64,000 nucleotides of DNA, taken from NCBI GenBank assembly GCA_037441125.1, contig JBBIST010000003.1:26574-90573 (forward strand). The letters run 5' to 3'. The notes beneath the pieces are model-generated. The model was not told the DNA's origin, did no database searches, and saw nothing but the letters and a program-made list of their open reading frames with translations. The position numbers and the translations under genes were made by a program. Source of the DNA: JALHMQ01 sp037441125 (GTDB taxonomy: Bacteria; Pseudomonadota; Gammaproteobacteria; Burkholderiales; Burkholderiaceae_F). Positions within the stretch are counted from its first letter, which is position 1, and the number at the start of each line of letters is the position of its first letter. Below, piece by piece: positions 18,258 through 26,619 of this stretch.

Positions 18258-19196
18258 ATGCCTTCCACGCTGATCTGCGGCTCGATCGCCTACGACTCGA
18301 TCATGGTGTTCCAGGGCCGCTTCAAGGATCACATCCTGCCCGAGCAGGTGCACATCCTGAACGTCGCCTTCCTGGTGCCCGAGCTGCGGCGCGAGTTCGG
18401 CGGCTGCGCCGGCAACATCGCCTACAACCTGAAGCTGCTCGGCGCCAGTGCATTGCCGATGGCGACCGTCGGCGACGACGCACAGCCGTACCTGGCGCGA
18501 CTCGACGCTCTCGGCATCGACCGCCGGCACGTGCGCCAGGTGGCGTCGACCTTCACGGCGCAGGCCTTCATCACCACCGATCTGGACGACAACCAGATCA
18601 CCGCCTTCCATCCGGGCGCGATGACGCACTCGCACCTGAACGCGGTGCCTGCCGACGGTTCCGTCGATCTGGGCATCGTCGCACCCGACGGCCGCGACGG
18701 CATGCTGCAGCACGCGCAGCAGTTCGCCGAGCACGGCATCGCTTTCATGTTCGACCCGGGTCAGGGCCTGCCGATGTTCGGCGCCGAGGATCTGGCCTGG
18801 TTCGTTGCCCGGGCCCATTACCTCGCCCTCAACGATTACGAGGCGCAACTGATGATGGAGAAGACTGGAACCGATCTCGCCACGCTGTCGAAGAAGGTTG
18901 CGGCGCTGATCGTTACGCGCGGCGCTCAGGGCTCGGAACTGTGGCGCAAGGGCGAAGTGACGCCGATCCCGGTCGCGCCCGCGCGCCGGGTGGTCGATCC
19001 GACCGGCTGCGGCGACGCCTACCGCGCCGGCCTGCTGTACGGACTGGCGCACGGTCTCGACTGGGAGACGACGGCACGGCTGGCCGCGGTGATGGGAAGC
19101 CTGAAGATCGAGCACGCCGGCGCCCAGAACCACGCGCCGGACCGACAGCAGATCGCCGATCGCTTCCGCGAAGGCTTCGGCTACCGCCCCTGGTAG
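18258..19196 (+). CDS. PfkB-family carbohydrate/adenosine-type kinase
   Basis: The 312-aa product shows the ribokinase-family motifs: an N-terminal G-G-C-A-G-N-I-A-Y-N and the C-terminal D-P-T-G-C-G-D-A-Y-R-A-G, which holds the anion hole and catalytic Asp. The L-I-C-G-S-I-A-Y-D-S opening and overall length fit the adenosine-kinase-like subgroup. It would phosphorylate a sugar or nucleoside with ATP; the substrate cannot be assigned. It stands 41 bp after the DUF3426 gene on the same strand. Confidence 0.85.
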   Translation: MPSTLICGSIAYDSIMVFQGRFKDHILPEQVHILNVAFLVPELRREFGGCAGNIAYNLKLLGASALPMATVGDDAQPYLARLDALGIDRRHVRQVASTFTAQAFITTDLDDNQITAFHPGAMTHSHLNAVPADGSVDLGIVAPDGRDGMLQHAQQFAEHGIAFMFDPGQGLPMFGAEDLAWFVARAHYLALNDYEAQLMMEKTGTDLATLSKKVAALIVTRGAQGSELWRKGEVTPIPVAPARRVVDPTGCGDAYRAGLLYGLAHGLDWETTARLAAVMGSLKIEHAGAQNHAPDRQQIADRFREGFGYRPW

Positions 19197-19266
19197 CCTG
19201 TCCGTTGGAACGTCGGCGCCGGCGCGATGTCGCATAGGCTCAGGGTTTGTCCGTGAGAGGATCGAG

Positions 19267-19728
19267 ATGAGAACGCTTTGGACAGTGGCGGCGGCAGCCG
19301 CAGTCGCGTTGGCTCTGGTCGGCTGCGCAACACAGCAGCGCTCGGCGAGCGTGTATCGGGCCGGCGAGGCGCAGCGCGAACAGGTGGTTCGATTGGCCAC
19401 CGTCGAGAGCGTGCGCGAGGTGCAGATCGACCGCGGCCAGACGGGCGTGGGCACCGGCGCCGGTGCTGTGATCGGCGGTGTTGCCGGCAGCGGCGTCGGT
19501 CAGGGACGCGGCTCCGTGGTCGGCGCGGTCGCCGGCGCCGTCGTCGGCGGCGTCGTCGGCCAGGCGATCGAGAACCGCGCCGGGCTGGTCGCGGCGCTCG
19601 AGATCACGGTCCGGCTCGACGACGGGCAGTTGCGCGCAATCGTGCAGGAAGTCGACGCCCAGCAGTTCAAGCCTGGCGATCGCGTGCGGCTGGTCAGTTC
19701 GGGCGGTACGACGCGCGTGACGCGCTGA
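19267..19728 (+). CDS. Glycine-zipper outer-membrane lipoprotein (SlyB/Pcp-like)
   Basis: The 153-aa product has a lipoprotein signal ending L-V-G-C, with lipidated Cys20, and a glycine-zipper region at about 60-105 with repeated G-x-x-x-G (G-V-G-T-G-A-G-A, then G-S-V-V-G-A-V-A-G-A-V-V-G-G). This is the SlyB/PCP type of outer-membrane lipoprotein, associated with envelope stress and integrity. GAGAGG lies upstream of the ATG. It is separated by 70 bp from the kinase gene and probably has its own promoter. Confidence 0.82.
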   Translation: MRTLWTVAAAAAVALALVGCATQQRSASVYRAGEAQREQVVRLATVESVREVQIDRGQTGVGTGAGAVIGGVAGSGVGQGRGSVVGAVAGAVVGGVVGQAIENRAGLVAALEITVRLDDGQLRAIVQEVDAQQFKPGDRVRLVSSGGTTRVTR

Positions 19729-19782
19729 TCGCGGCACGCCTCGCGCCGACGCGGGCATCGCGCGCGATCGGCCCCGTCGCGC

Positions 19783-20319
19783 TCAGAAGCCGGCGCGATT
19801 GAGAACCAGCAAAAGGACGTTGACCAGAACGATAAGCGCCAGCGGCGATAGGTCGATACCGCCGACGAGCGGGATGATGCGCTGGAACGGCGCCAGGAAC
19901 GGGCGCAGCAGCACCGACACCGCGGGCGCAATCGGCGCGTGCGGATTCACCCAGCTCAGCACCACGTGGATGATCGTCATCCAGAAGACCAGGTTCAGCG
20001 CCCAGCGCAGAACGGTCAACGGCGTCAGGATCAGTGCCCGGTCCCAATAGACAAGCCCGCGGGCCACGAGATCGGTCAGCGCCAGCGCCAACAAAGCGAG
20101 CAGCAAGACCGCGACCAACGGCGCGAAGTCGAGTCGGCCTGCGGCCGGCGTGAGGCGACGCAACGGCCGCACGGCCCAGTCGGTGAGCGCGATCACGAAC
20201 TGCGCCAGCGGATTGCGCGCAGGCATTCCGACCCAGTTCATGTACAGACGCAGCAGGAACACAGCGCCGAAGAGTGCGGCCGCGGTCTCGATCAGCAGGT
20301 GGAAGATGTCTGAGAACAC
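19783..20319 (-). CDS. YggT-family integral membrane protein
   Basis: The 178-aa product has two YggT repeats, each a pair of hydrophobic helices followed by an amphipathic stretch; N-P-L-A-Q-F-V and F-Q-R-I-I-P-L-V-G-G-I-D-L-S-P mark the repeat ends. Function is poorly known, with links to osmotic tolerance and cell division in other bacteria. The GTG at 20319 (V-F-S-D-I-F) is preferred over an in-frame GTG at 20379, because a TACAAT hexamer on the coding strand at 20352-20357 would be a -10 element lying inside the longer version. Confidence 0.8.
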   Translation of the reverse strand: MFSDIFHLLIETAAALFGAVFLLRLYMNWVGMPARNPLAQFVIALTDWAVRPLRRLTPAAGRLDFAPLVAVLLLALLALALTDLVARGLVYWDRALILTPLTVLRWALNLVFWMTIIHVVLSWVNPHAPIAPAVSVLLRPFLAPFQRIIPLVGGIDLSPLALIVLVNVLLLVLNRAGF

Positions 20320-20474
20320 GGCAAGCGCAGCGCCAGCGGAATGAAATCGCGCGATTGTAGCCAGCGGTGCCGCGGGCACCGACCGAACGCGCCTGAACCG
20401 ACATCAGGTCGGCGGCGCAACAAAGAGAAAGGGCGCTGCGAGAGCAGCGCCCCGAAGGACCGTTCAGCTAGCCG

Positions 20475-20879
20475 TTAGGGACGGCTGCCGGTCGGAAACG
20501 GCCATGCGGCTGCCGGATTGAGGGCGGACTTCGCGCCCGGCGCCGCAGCAGCGTTCGGCGCGGCGGTCGTCGGCGCGGACGCCGACGCGGCCGGCTTGGC
20601 CGCCTTCTTCGGCGCCGCAGCCTTCTTCGGCGCCGCAGCCTTCTTCGGCGCCGCGGCCTTCCTGGCGGCGGGCTTGCGCGCCGCCTTAGCCGCCGGCTTC
20701 CTAGCTACTTTTTTTTTTGCCACTGCCTTTTTGGCCGCCTTCTTGGCGGTCTTCTTGGCCGCCTTCTTCGCGGTCTTCTTGGCAGCCTTCTTGGCCGTGG
20801 CCTTCTTCGCGGTCTTCTTGGCGGCCTTCTTGGCCGTGGCTTTCTTCGCAGTCTTCTTCGCAGCTTTCTTCGTTGCCAT
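20475..20879 (-). CDS. Histone H1-like Lys/Ala/Pro-rich DNA-binding protein
   Basis: The 134-aa product is almost entirely Lys and Ala, built of degenerate K-K-A-x-K/K-K-T-A-K repeats (residues 1-65), then A-A-P-K-K-A units and an Ala/Pro tail. This is the composition of bacterial H1-like proteins (Hc1, AlgP and Bordetella BpH1 types), which bind and compact DNA. The start at 20879 has AAGGAG 7 nt upstream. The gene contains a run of ten A on the coding strand (20709-20718), encoding three Lys codons, which could slip. The repeats are coding, not a CRISPR array. Confidence 0.85.
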   Translation of the reverse strand: MATKKAAKKTAKKATAKKAAKKTAKKATAKKAAKKTAKKAAKKTAKKAAKKAVAKKKVARKPAAKAARKPAARKAAAPKKAAAPKKAAAPKKAAKPAASASAPTTAAPNAAAAPGAKSALNPAAAWPFPTGSRP

Positions 20880-21523
20880 GAATCGCTCCTTCAGCATGCT
20901 GATTGGGAAGGAAACCCGGCGCGAGATGCGGCCGGGCCATTCATCGGCGCACGCGGAAGCTCCGGCGCCGCGGCAGACCCAGAAGAGCGTTTGAGGCGCA
21001 GATCCGAGTGCAGCGCGGAACGTTCAGGGCAGTAGCCGCTGACGCTGATGAATTCGGTAGCACGCTGCCGGGCCGGCTGGCGCGCGCAGGCGGAAAGCGG
21101 CGCGGCGACGAGTCGCGGCGCGCGCGCGAACGCCGGCGCGAAGCCGGCGCCGTCCTGCATGTTCGGGGTGATTTGCCTGCCGCCGGCGGGGCGCTGCGGC
21201 AAGAGCTGGCGGCGCGACCCCGCGGGGGGCACGAAGCCGCAGAACCGGATCGTCCTGGATGCGAGTCGTCTGTTGAGTTCGACGATGAAGCGGGATGGTC
21301 GACTGTCCGGATTCAACTCAGTGATCGATCGTCGCTTGTTAATCAAACCGATCGAGCAACCAAACTTGAGTTCGCTTTTTACTCGCAACGCAGTTCGATC
21401 GCAAGAGAAATGCGTGCGACCGATGGATGAGTGTTCGATTTCAGGCACGACAGTTCGCCGCGAGCGCACCCGCGTACACATCGTCGTTGCCTGCATCGCG
21501 CACCGCGGGCGATCCACGCCTGA
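20880..21523. other. Intergenic region between nrdB and the H1-like gene
   Basis: This is a 644-bp gap. Open frames in it are compositional shadows with poor protein character. An AT-richer part at about 21290-21440 with several GATCG words stands out, but no promoter, terminator hairpin or RNA gene was identified with confidence. The H1-like gene's promoter must lie in the left part, on the minus strand. Confidence 0.35.
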
Positions 21524-22651
21524 TCACCCCCAGTTGAGCGCGCCGCCCGACTGATACTCGATGACGCGCGTCTCGAAGAAGTTGCGTTCCTTTTTCAGGT
21601 CGATCATCTCGCTCATCCACGGAAAGGGGTTGTCCTCCTGACCGAACATCGGCGCCAGGCCGATCTGCTGCGCGCGCCGGTTGGCGATGAAGCGCAGGTA
21701 GCCCTTGAACATCGGCGCGTTCAAGCCGAGCACGCCGCGCGGCATCGTGTCCTCGGCGTAGGCGTACTCGAGGTCGACCGCGCGGCGGAACAGGTCGGTC
21801 ACCTGGGCGCGAAACTGCGGTGTCCACAGGTGCGGGTTTTCGAGCTTGATCTGGTTGATCAGGTCGATTCCGAAGTTGCAGTGCATCGACTCGTCGCGCA
21901 GGATGTACTGGTACTGCTCGGCCGCCCCGGTCATCTTGTTCTGCCGGCCCAGGGCCAGGATCTGGGCGAAGCCGACGTAGAAGAACAGGCCCTCCATCAG
22001 GCAGGCGAAGACGATCAGCGACTGCAGCAGCTTGCGGTCGGCGTCGTCGGTCCCGGTCTGGAACTGCGGATCGGTCAGGGCGTCGATGAACGGGATCAGG
22101 AACTCGTCCTTGGCGCGGATGCAGTCGACCTCGTGGTAGGCGTTGAAGATCTCGCCTTCGTCCAGTCCGAGCGACTCGACGATGTACTGGTAGGCGTGGG
22201 TGTGGATCGCCTCCTCGAAGGCCTGGCGCAGCAGGAACTGGCGGCACTCGGGCGCCGTGATGTGGCGGTAGGTGCCGAGAACGATGTTGTTGGCGGCGAG
22301 CGAGTCGGCGGTGACAAAGAAGCCGAGATTGCGCTTGACGATGCGCCTTTCGTCGTCGCTCAGCCCGTTCGGGTCGCGCCACAAGGCGATGTCGCGCGAC
22401 ATGTTGACTTCCTGCGGCATCCAGTGATTGGCGCAGGCAGCCAGGTACTTGTCCCAGGCCCACTTGTACTTCAAGGGGACCAACTGGTTCACGTCGGTGC
22501 GGCCGTTGATGATCCGCTTGTCGGCGGCGTTCACGCGCCGCAGGTCGACTGCGGCCGGCGATCGACCTGCCGGCATGGCCGGCGCTTGCGCCGTGCCCGC
22601 TTGCGGCACGGCACGTACGCCGGCGGCGATCTGTTCGTTCCAGGAAAGCAC
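21524..22651 (-). CDS. nrdB: Class Ia ribonucleotide reductase, beta subunit
   Basis: The 375-aa product has the diiron ligands Glu81, Glu147, His150, Glu220, Glu254 and His257 in their usual blocks (F-E-E-A-I-H; R-D-E-S-M-H) and the radical Tyr at 154 (T-H-A-Y). The first ligand is Glu and the surroundings resemble the Chlamydia-type branch, but that branch has Phe at the radical site, so this is a Tyr-radical enzyme. It provides the radical for NrdA in dNTP synthesis. The long Ala/Pro N-terminus is as in Burkholderia. It lies 38 bp after nrdA, probably in the same transcript. Confidence 0.95.
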   Translation of the reverse strand: MLSWNEQIAAGVRAVPQAGTAQAPAMPAGRSPAAVDLRRVNAADKRIINGRTDVNQLVPLKYKWAWDKYLAACANHWMPQEVNMSRDIALWRDPNGLSDDERRIVKRNLGFFVTADSLAANNIVLGTYRHITAPECRQFLLRQAFEEAIHTHAYQYIVESLGLDEGEIFNAYHEVDCIRAKDEFLIPFIDALTDPQFQTGTDDADRKLLQSLIVFACLMEGLFFYVGFAQILALGRQNKMTGAAEQYQYILRDESMHCNFGIDLINQIKLENPHLWTPQFRAQVTDLFRRAVDLEYAYAEDTMPRGVLGLNAPMFKGYLRFIANRRAQQIGLAPMFGQEDNPFPWMSEMIDLKKERNFFETRVIEYQSGGALNWG

Positions 22652-22689
22652 CTGTCCCCCTTTGGCGTTGGTTGGCTCTCGGCCGCCTC

Positions 22690-25629
22690 TTACTGGCAGG
22701 CCTCGCAGTCGGCGAAGCCCGAGTCGCCCGGCTTGAGTCCACAGACGGTGCCCTCGGCCAGGGGCGAGGGCGCCGCGCTCGCGCCGAAGGCGCTGCCTGC
22801 GGCCACGGCGTTAAGTTCGCCGCCGCGCGTCGAGGTCGACTTCTCGGCCCGGGTGGCGCCGACGGTGCGCAGGTAGTACGTGGTCTTGAGCCCGCGGCGC
22901 CAGGCGAGCTTGTAGGTTTCGTCGAGCGTCTTGCCCGAGGCGCCCGCCAGGTAGATGTTCAGCGACTGCGCCTGGTCGATCCATTTCTGGCGCCGCGCCG
23001 CGGCCTCGATCAGCCAGCGCGGATCGATCTCGAAGGCGGTCGCGTACAGGCTGCGCAGTTGCGGCGGAACGCGGTCGATCCGCGCTAGGCTGCCGTCGAA
23101 GTACTTGAGGTCGGCCACCATCACCTCGTCCCACAGGCCGATCTTCTTCAGGTCGCGCACCAGGTACTGGTTGACGACCGTGAACTCGCCCGACAGGTTC
23201 GACTTGACGAACAGGTTCTGGAAGGTCGGCTCGATGCTGGCGGCAACGCCGACGATGTTGGAGATCGTCGCCGTCGGCGCGATCGCCACGCAGTTGGAGT
23301 TGCGCATCCCGAACTGCCGGATGCGCTCGCGCAGCGCCTCCCAGTCCAAGGTCGAAGTCAGGTCGACGTCGACCAGCGAGGTTGATGAGGCGCCGTCGCC
23401 CGGCAGGGCGCCGCGGCTTTCGGCCAGCAGCGCCAGCGTGTCCTGCGGCAGGATGCCGCGTTCCCACAGCGAGCCGGCGAAGGTCGAATAGCGGCCGCGC
23501 TCGGCCGCCAACTCGGTCGAGGCCCAGTAGGCGTAGTAGCAGACGGCTTCCTGGCTGCGGTCGGCGAAATCGACCGCCGCCTGCGACGCATACGGCGTGC
23601 GCATCAGGTGCAGGCAGTCCTGGAAGCCCATGATGCCGAGCCCGACCGGGCGATGGCGCAGGTTCGAGTTGCGCGCCTTCGGCACGGCGTAATAGTTGAG
23701 GTCGATGACGTTGTCGAGCATCCGCATCGCCGTGCGGATCGTCGCTTTCAGCTTGTCGTGGTCGAGCTCGAAGCCGCCGCGGCCGTCGGCCTTCATGTGC
23801 GCCGGCAGGTTGACCGAGCCGAGGTTGCACACCGCGATCTCGGCCGCCGAAGTGTTCAGGGTGATCTCGGTGCACAGGTTCGAACTGTGGATCACGCCGG
23901 CGTGTTGCTGCGGCGAGCGGACGTTGCAGGCGTCCTTGAAGGTGATCCACGGGTGCCCGGTCTCGAACAGCATCGACAGCATCTTGCGCCACAACTGCAC
24001 CGCCGGGATCTTCCTGAACAGTTTGATCTCGCCGCGCGCCACCCGGGCTTCGTGGCGCAGATAGGCCTCTTCGAAGTCGCGCCCGAACTTGTCGTGCAGG
24101 TCGGGACAGTCGGACGGCGACAGCAGCGTCCAGTCGCCGCCGGCAATGACCCGCTTCATGAACAGGTCCGGAATCCAGTTCGCGGTGTTCATGTCGTGCG
24201 TGCGGCGGCGGTCGTCGCCGGTGTTCTTGCGCAGCTCGAGGAACTCCTCGAGGTCGAGGTGCCAGGTCTCGAGGTAGCAGCACACCGCGCCCTTGCGCTT
24301 GCCGCCCTGGTTGACCGCGACCGCGGTGTCGTTGACGACCTTCAGGAAGGGCACGACGCCCTGGCTCTTGCCGTTCGTCCCCTTGATGTGCGCTCCGAGC
24401 GCGCGCACCGGCGTCCAGTCGTTGCCCAACCCGCCGGCGTACTTGGCGAGCAGCGCGTTTTCCTTGATCGCCTCGTAGATGCCCTCCAGGTCGTCGCTGA
24501 CCGTGCTCAGATAGCAGGAAGACAGCTGCGAGTGGCGGGTGCCGCTGTTGAACAGGGTCGGCGTCGAACTCATGAAGTCGAAGCTCGACAGGGCCCGGTA
24601 GAACTCGATCGCGCGCGCCTCGCGGTCGATCTCGTTCAGCGCCAAGCCCATTGCCACGCGCATGAAGAACGCCTGCGGCAGCTCGAAGCGGCGGCCTTGG
24701 TGGTGCAGGAAGTAGCGGTCGTACAGAGTCTGCAGGCCGAGGTAGTCGAACTGCAGGTCGCGCTCCGGCAGCAGCGCCTGCGCCAGTCGCGCCAGGTCAA
24801 ACTGGGCCAGCCGCTCGTCGAGCAACTCGGCCTCGATGCCGTGGCGGATGAAGCCGGGAAAGTACTCGGCGTAGCGCGCCGCCATTTGCGCCTGCGACAC
24901 TTCCTCGCCGAGCGCCTCGGCGCGCATCGTGTGCAGAAGCAGACGGGCGGTGGCGTAGGAATAGGCCGGATCCCGCTCGATCAGAGCGCGCGCCGCCAGG
25001 ATCGCCGACTTGTAGACCTCGTCGAGCGGCACACCGTCATAAAGATTCCTGACCGTCGCCGCCAAGATCGCCTCGGGCGCGACCTGATCGCCCAGCCCGG
25101 CGCAGGCCGAGTCGATCAAGGTGCGCACGCGCGCCAGGTCGAGCGGCACGCGCGCGCCCTTGTCGACCATCGTCAGCGGCGGCGCCTCCTGGTCGGCGGC
25201 CCGTGCCGCCCGCTCCTGCGCGCGACGCTCTCTATATAGAACGTAAGCGCGGGCGACGTCGTGGGCGCCGTCGCGCATCAGCGCCAATTCGACCTGATCC
25301 TGCACCGCCTCGATATGGATCGAGCCGCCCGCCGGATGCCGCCGCTGCAGCGATGCGACCACGTTCGCGGTCAGCTTCTCGACCTGCTCGCGCACCGCCG
25401 CCGAGGCCGCCCCCTGGCCTCCGCGCACCGCGAGGAATGCCTTGGTCATCGCCAGCGCAATCTTTGCCGGCTCGAAGGCCACGACCGCGCCGTTGCGGCG
25501 GATCAGCTTGTAGTCGGACAGCGCCACGGCTCGGGCGCCGTCGACGGTCAGCAGCGGCGCCCGCGGCGGCGCTGCGCTCAATCCGGCGCTGGCGCCGGTC
25601 GCGGCGGTGCGCGCTTCACCAACCTGCAT
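22690..25629 (-). CDS. nrdA: Class I ribonucleotide reductase, alpha subunit
   Basis: The 979-aa product has an N-terminal ATP-cone (about residues 35-135) for allosteric control, the ten-stranded barrel with active-site residues (S-S-C-Y-L and the N-L-C-T-E-I block), and a C-terminal D-C-E-A-C-Q whose CxxC pair passes electrons from thioredoxin. The start at 25629 (M-Q-V-G-E) is fixed by GGGAGG 5 nt upstream; an in-frame start at 25791 would lie in the leader. It reduces ribonucleoside diphosphates with NrdB. A paired NrdR-like box lies about 210-255 bp upstream. Confidence 0.95.
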   Translation of the reverse strand: MQVGEARTAATGASAGLSAAPPRAPLLTVDGARAVALSDYKLIRRNGAVVAFEPAKIALAMTKAFLAVRGGQGAASAAVREQVEKLTANVVASLQRRHPAGGSIHIEAVQDQVELALMRDGAHDVARAYVLYRERRAQERAARAADQEAPPLTMVDKGARVPLDLARVRTLIDSACAGLGDQVAPEAILAATVRNLYDGVPLDEVYKSAILAARALIERDPAYSYATARLLLHTMRAEALGEEVSQAQMAARYAEYFPGFIRHGIEAELLDERLAQFDLARLAQALLPERDLQFDYLGLQTLYDRYFLHHQGRRFELPQAFFMRVAMGLALNEIDREARAIEFYRALSSFDFMSSTPTLFNSGTRHSQLSSCYLSTVSDDLEGIYEAIKENALLAKYAGGLGNDWTPVRALGAHIKGTNGKSQGVVPFLKVVNDTAVAVNQGGKRKGAVCCYLETWHLDLEEFLELRKNTGDDRRRTHDMNTANWIPDLFMKRVIAGGDWTLLSPSDCPDLHDKFGRDFEEAYLRHEARVARGEIKLFRKIPAVQLWRKMLSMLFETGHPWITFKDACNVRSPQQHAGVIHSSNLCTEITLNTSAAEIAVCNLGSVNLPAHMKADGRGGFELDHDKLKATIRTAMRMLDNVIDLNYYAVPKARNSNLRHRPVGLGIMGFQDCLHLMRTPYASQAAVDFADRSQEAVCYYAYWASTELAAERGRYSTFAGSLWERGILPQDTLALLAESRGALPGDGASSTSLVDVDLTSTLDWEALRERIRQFGMRNSNCVAIAPTATISNIVGVAASIEPTFQNLFVKSNLSGEFTVVNQYLVRDLKKIGLWDEVMVADLKYFDGSLARIDRVPPQLRSLYATAFEIDPRWLIEAAARRQKWIDQAQSLNIYLAGASGKTLDETYKLAWRRGLKTTYYLRTVGATRAEKSTSTRGGELNAVAAGSAFGASAAPSPLAEGTVCGLKPGDSGFADCEACQ

Positions 25630-25837
25630 TCGACCTCCCGAGTCGCTGCCGCCGTTCGCGTCCACAGCGCAGACGAGCCTAAACCGCACCACAAAATCTT
25701 GATCAATTCTTTCCGGTCGCCACCAGATGTCGATGCGCAGACCGCATCCGCGAAACTCTGCCTGCCCTGCACAGCCGGCAAGTGCGTACACGACGGCGCA
25801 GGGTCCGATTGCCAGGCTGCCAGGCTGTCATCGTTGA

Positions 25838-25884
25838 CCTCAACATATTGTATGAGCAAGGCAGCACTGCACTACAGGTAGTGC
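25838..25884 (-). promoter_or_regulatory. Candidate NrdR box pair and promoter of nrdAB
   Basis: Two 15-bp sites, 25838-25852 and 25869-25883, each match about 11 of 15 positions of the NrdR consensus ACACWATATATWGTG. Their starts are 31 bp apart, the three-helical-turn spacing known for NrdR pairs. The second is a perfect 7-bp inverted repeat (GCACTAC-AG-GTAGTGC). On the nrdA strand the first overlaps TACAAT (25846-25851), a possible -10 element, though no good -35 is seen. The leader would be about 210 nt. The rest of the 365-bp gap 25630-25994 shows nothing else. Confidence 0.5.
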
Positions 25885-25994
25885 GAAGCGATCATAGGCA
25901 AGCCGCGTGGAAAACTCAACCGAAATCTGTTTGGCCGCCGGCTGCTGACCGCGGTGCAGCCGACGTCGCTGCCACCGCACAGGGCGCTGCCGGC

Positions 25995-26561
25995 TCAGCT
26001 GCGGCCGCGGCGCAGGCGCGCCAGTGCCGGCGCGCGCTGCCAGTCGAAGAAGGGCCCGGGGTCGGTCTTGCGCTCGGTCGCGACCTCGCTGTGCGCGTGT
26101 GCCGCGACGATCGGGTAGGCGGCGATCAACGCCGAGGTCAGCCGCTCGAGGGCGCGATACTGAGCGTCGGTGAACGGCACAAAGTCAGTGCCTTCCAGTT
26201 CAATGCCGATCGAGAAGGCGTTGCAGTCTCTGCGTGCGCCCAGGCGAGACTCGCCGGCGTGCCAGGCGCGATCGCTGCAGGCGACGAACTGGGTAAGGCG
26301 CCCGCTGCGCTCGATCAGGAAGTGCGCCGACACGCGCAGGTGTGCGAGCTGGTCGAGAAACGGATGCACGCCGGCCGGCAGCGTGTTGGTGAACAATCGC
26401 TGCACGTGGCCGGCACCGAAGACGCCCGGCGGCAGGCTGATGTTGTGCATCACGATCAGTTCGATCGCGGTTCCCGGCGGGCGCCGGTCGTAGTTCGGCG
26501 AGGCAAGTCGCTCGACACCGTCGAGCCAGCCGTCGGCGCCGACGCGAAGCGCTTCGCTCAT
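25995..26561 (-). CDS. ampD: 1,6-anhydro-N-acetylmuramyl-L-alanine amidase AmpD
   Basis: The 188-aa product is an amidase_2-type zinc enzyme with the expected His39 (V-M-H-N), His157 and Asp167 (H-S-E-V-A-T-E-R-K-T-D-P-G), plus Lys165. Length and motifs fit cytosolic AmpD, which removes the stem peptide from anhydro-muropeptides during murein recycling. The released tripeptide would feed Mpl (10837-12216). It ends 365 bp before the nrdA start; pilR lies 58 bp upstream on the same strand. Confidence 0.92.
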   Translation of the reverse strand: MSEALRVGADGWLDGVERLASPNYDRRPPGTAIELIVMHNISLPPGVFGAGHVQRLFTNTLPAGVHPFLDQLAHLRVSAHFLIERSGRLTQFVACSDRAWHAGESRLGARRDCNAFSIGIELEGTDFVPFTDAQYRALERLTSALIAAYPIVAAHAHSEVATERKTDPGPFFDWQRAPALARLRRGRS

Positions 26562-26619
26562 GCGCTCGTGTGCGCGCCGGCGGTCCCGGCCAGAGGGGGG
26601 CGCGCGGCCATCGGCGCAG

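Noticed and set aside
20520..20870. Short tandem repeats resembling an array
   Set aside because: They are degenerate Lys/Ala codons within the H1-like gene; there are no unique spacers, so this is not CRISPR.
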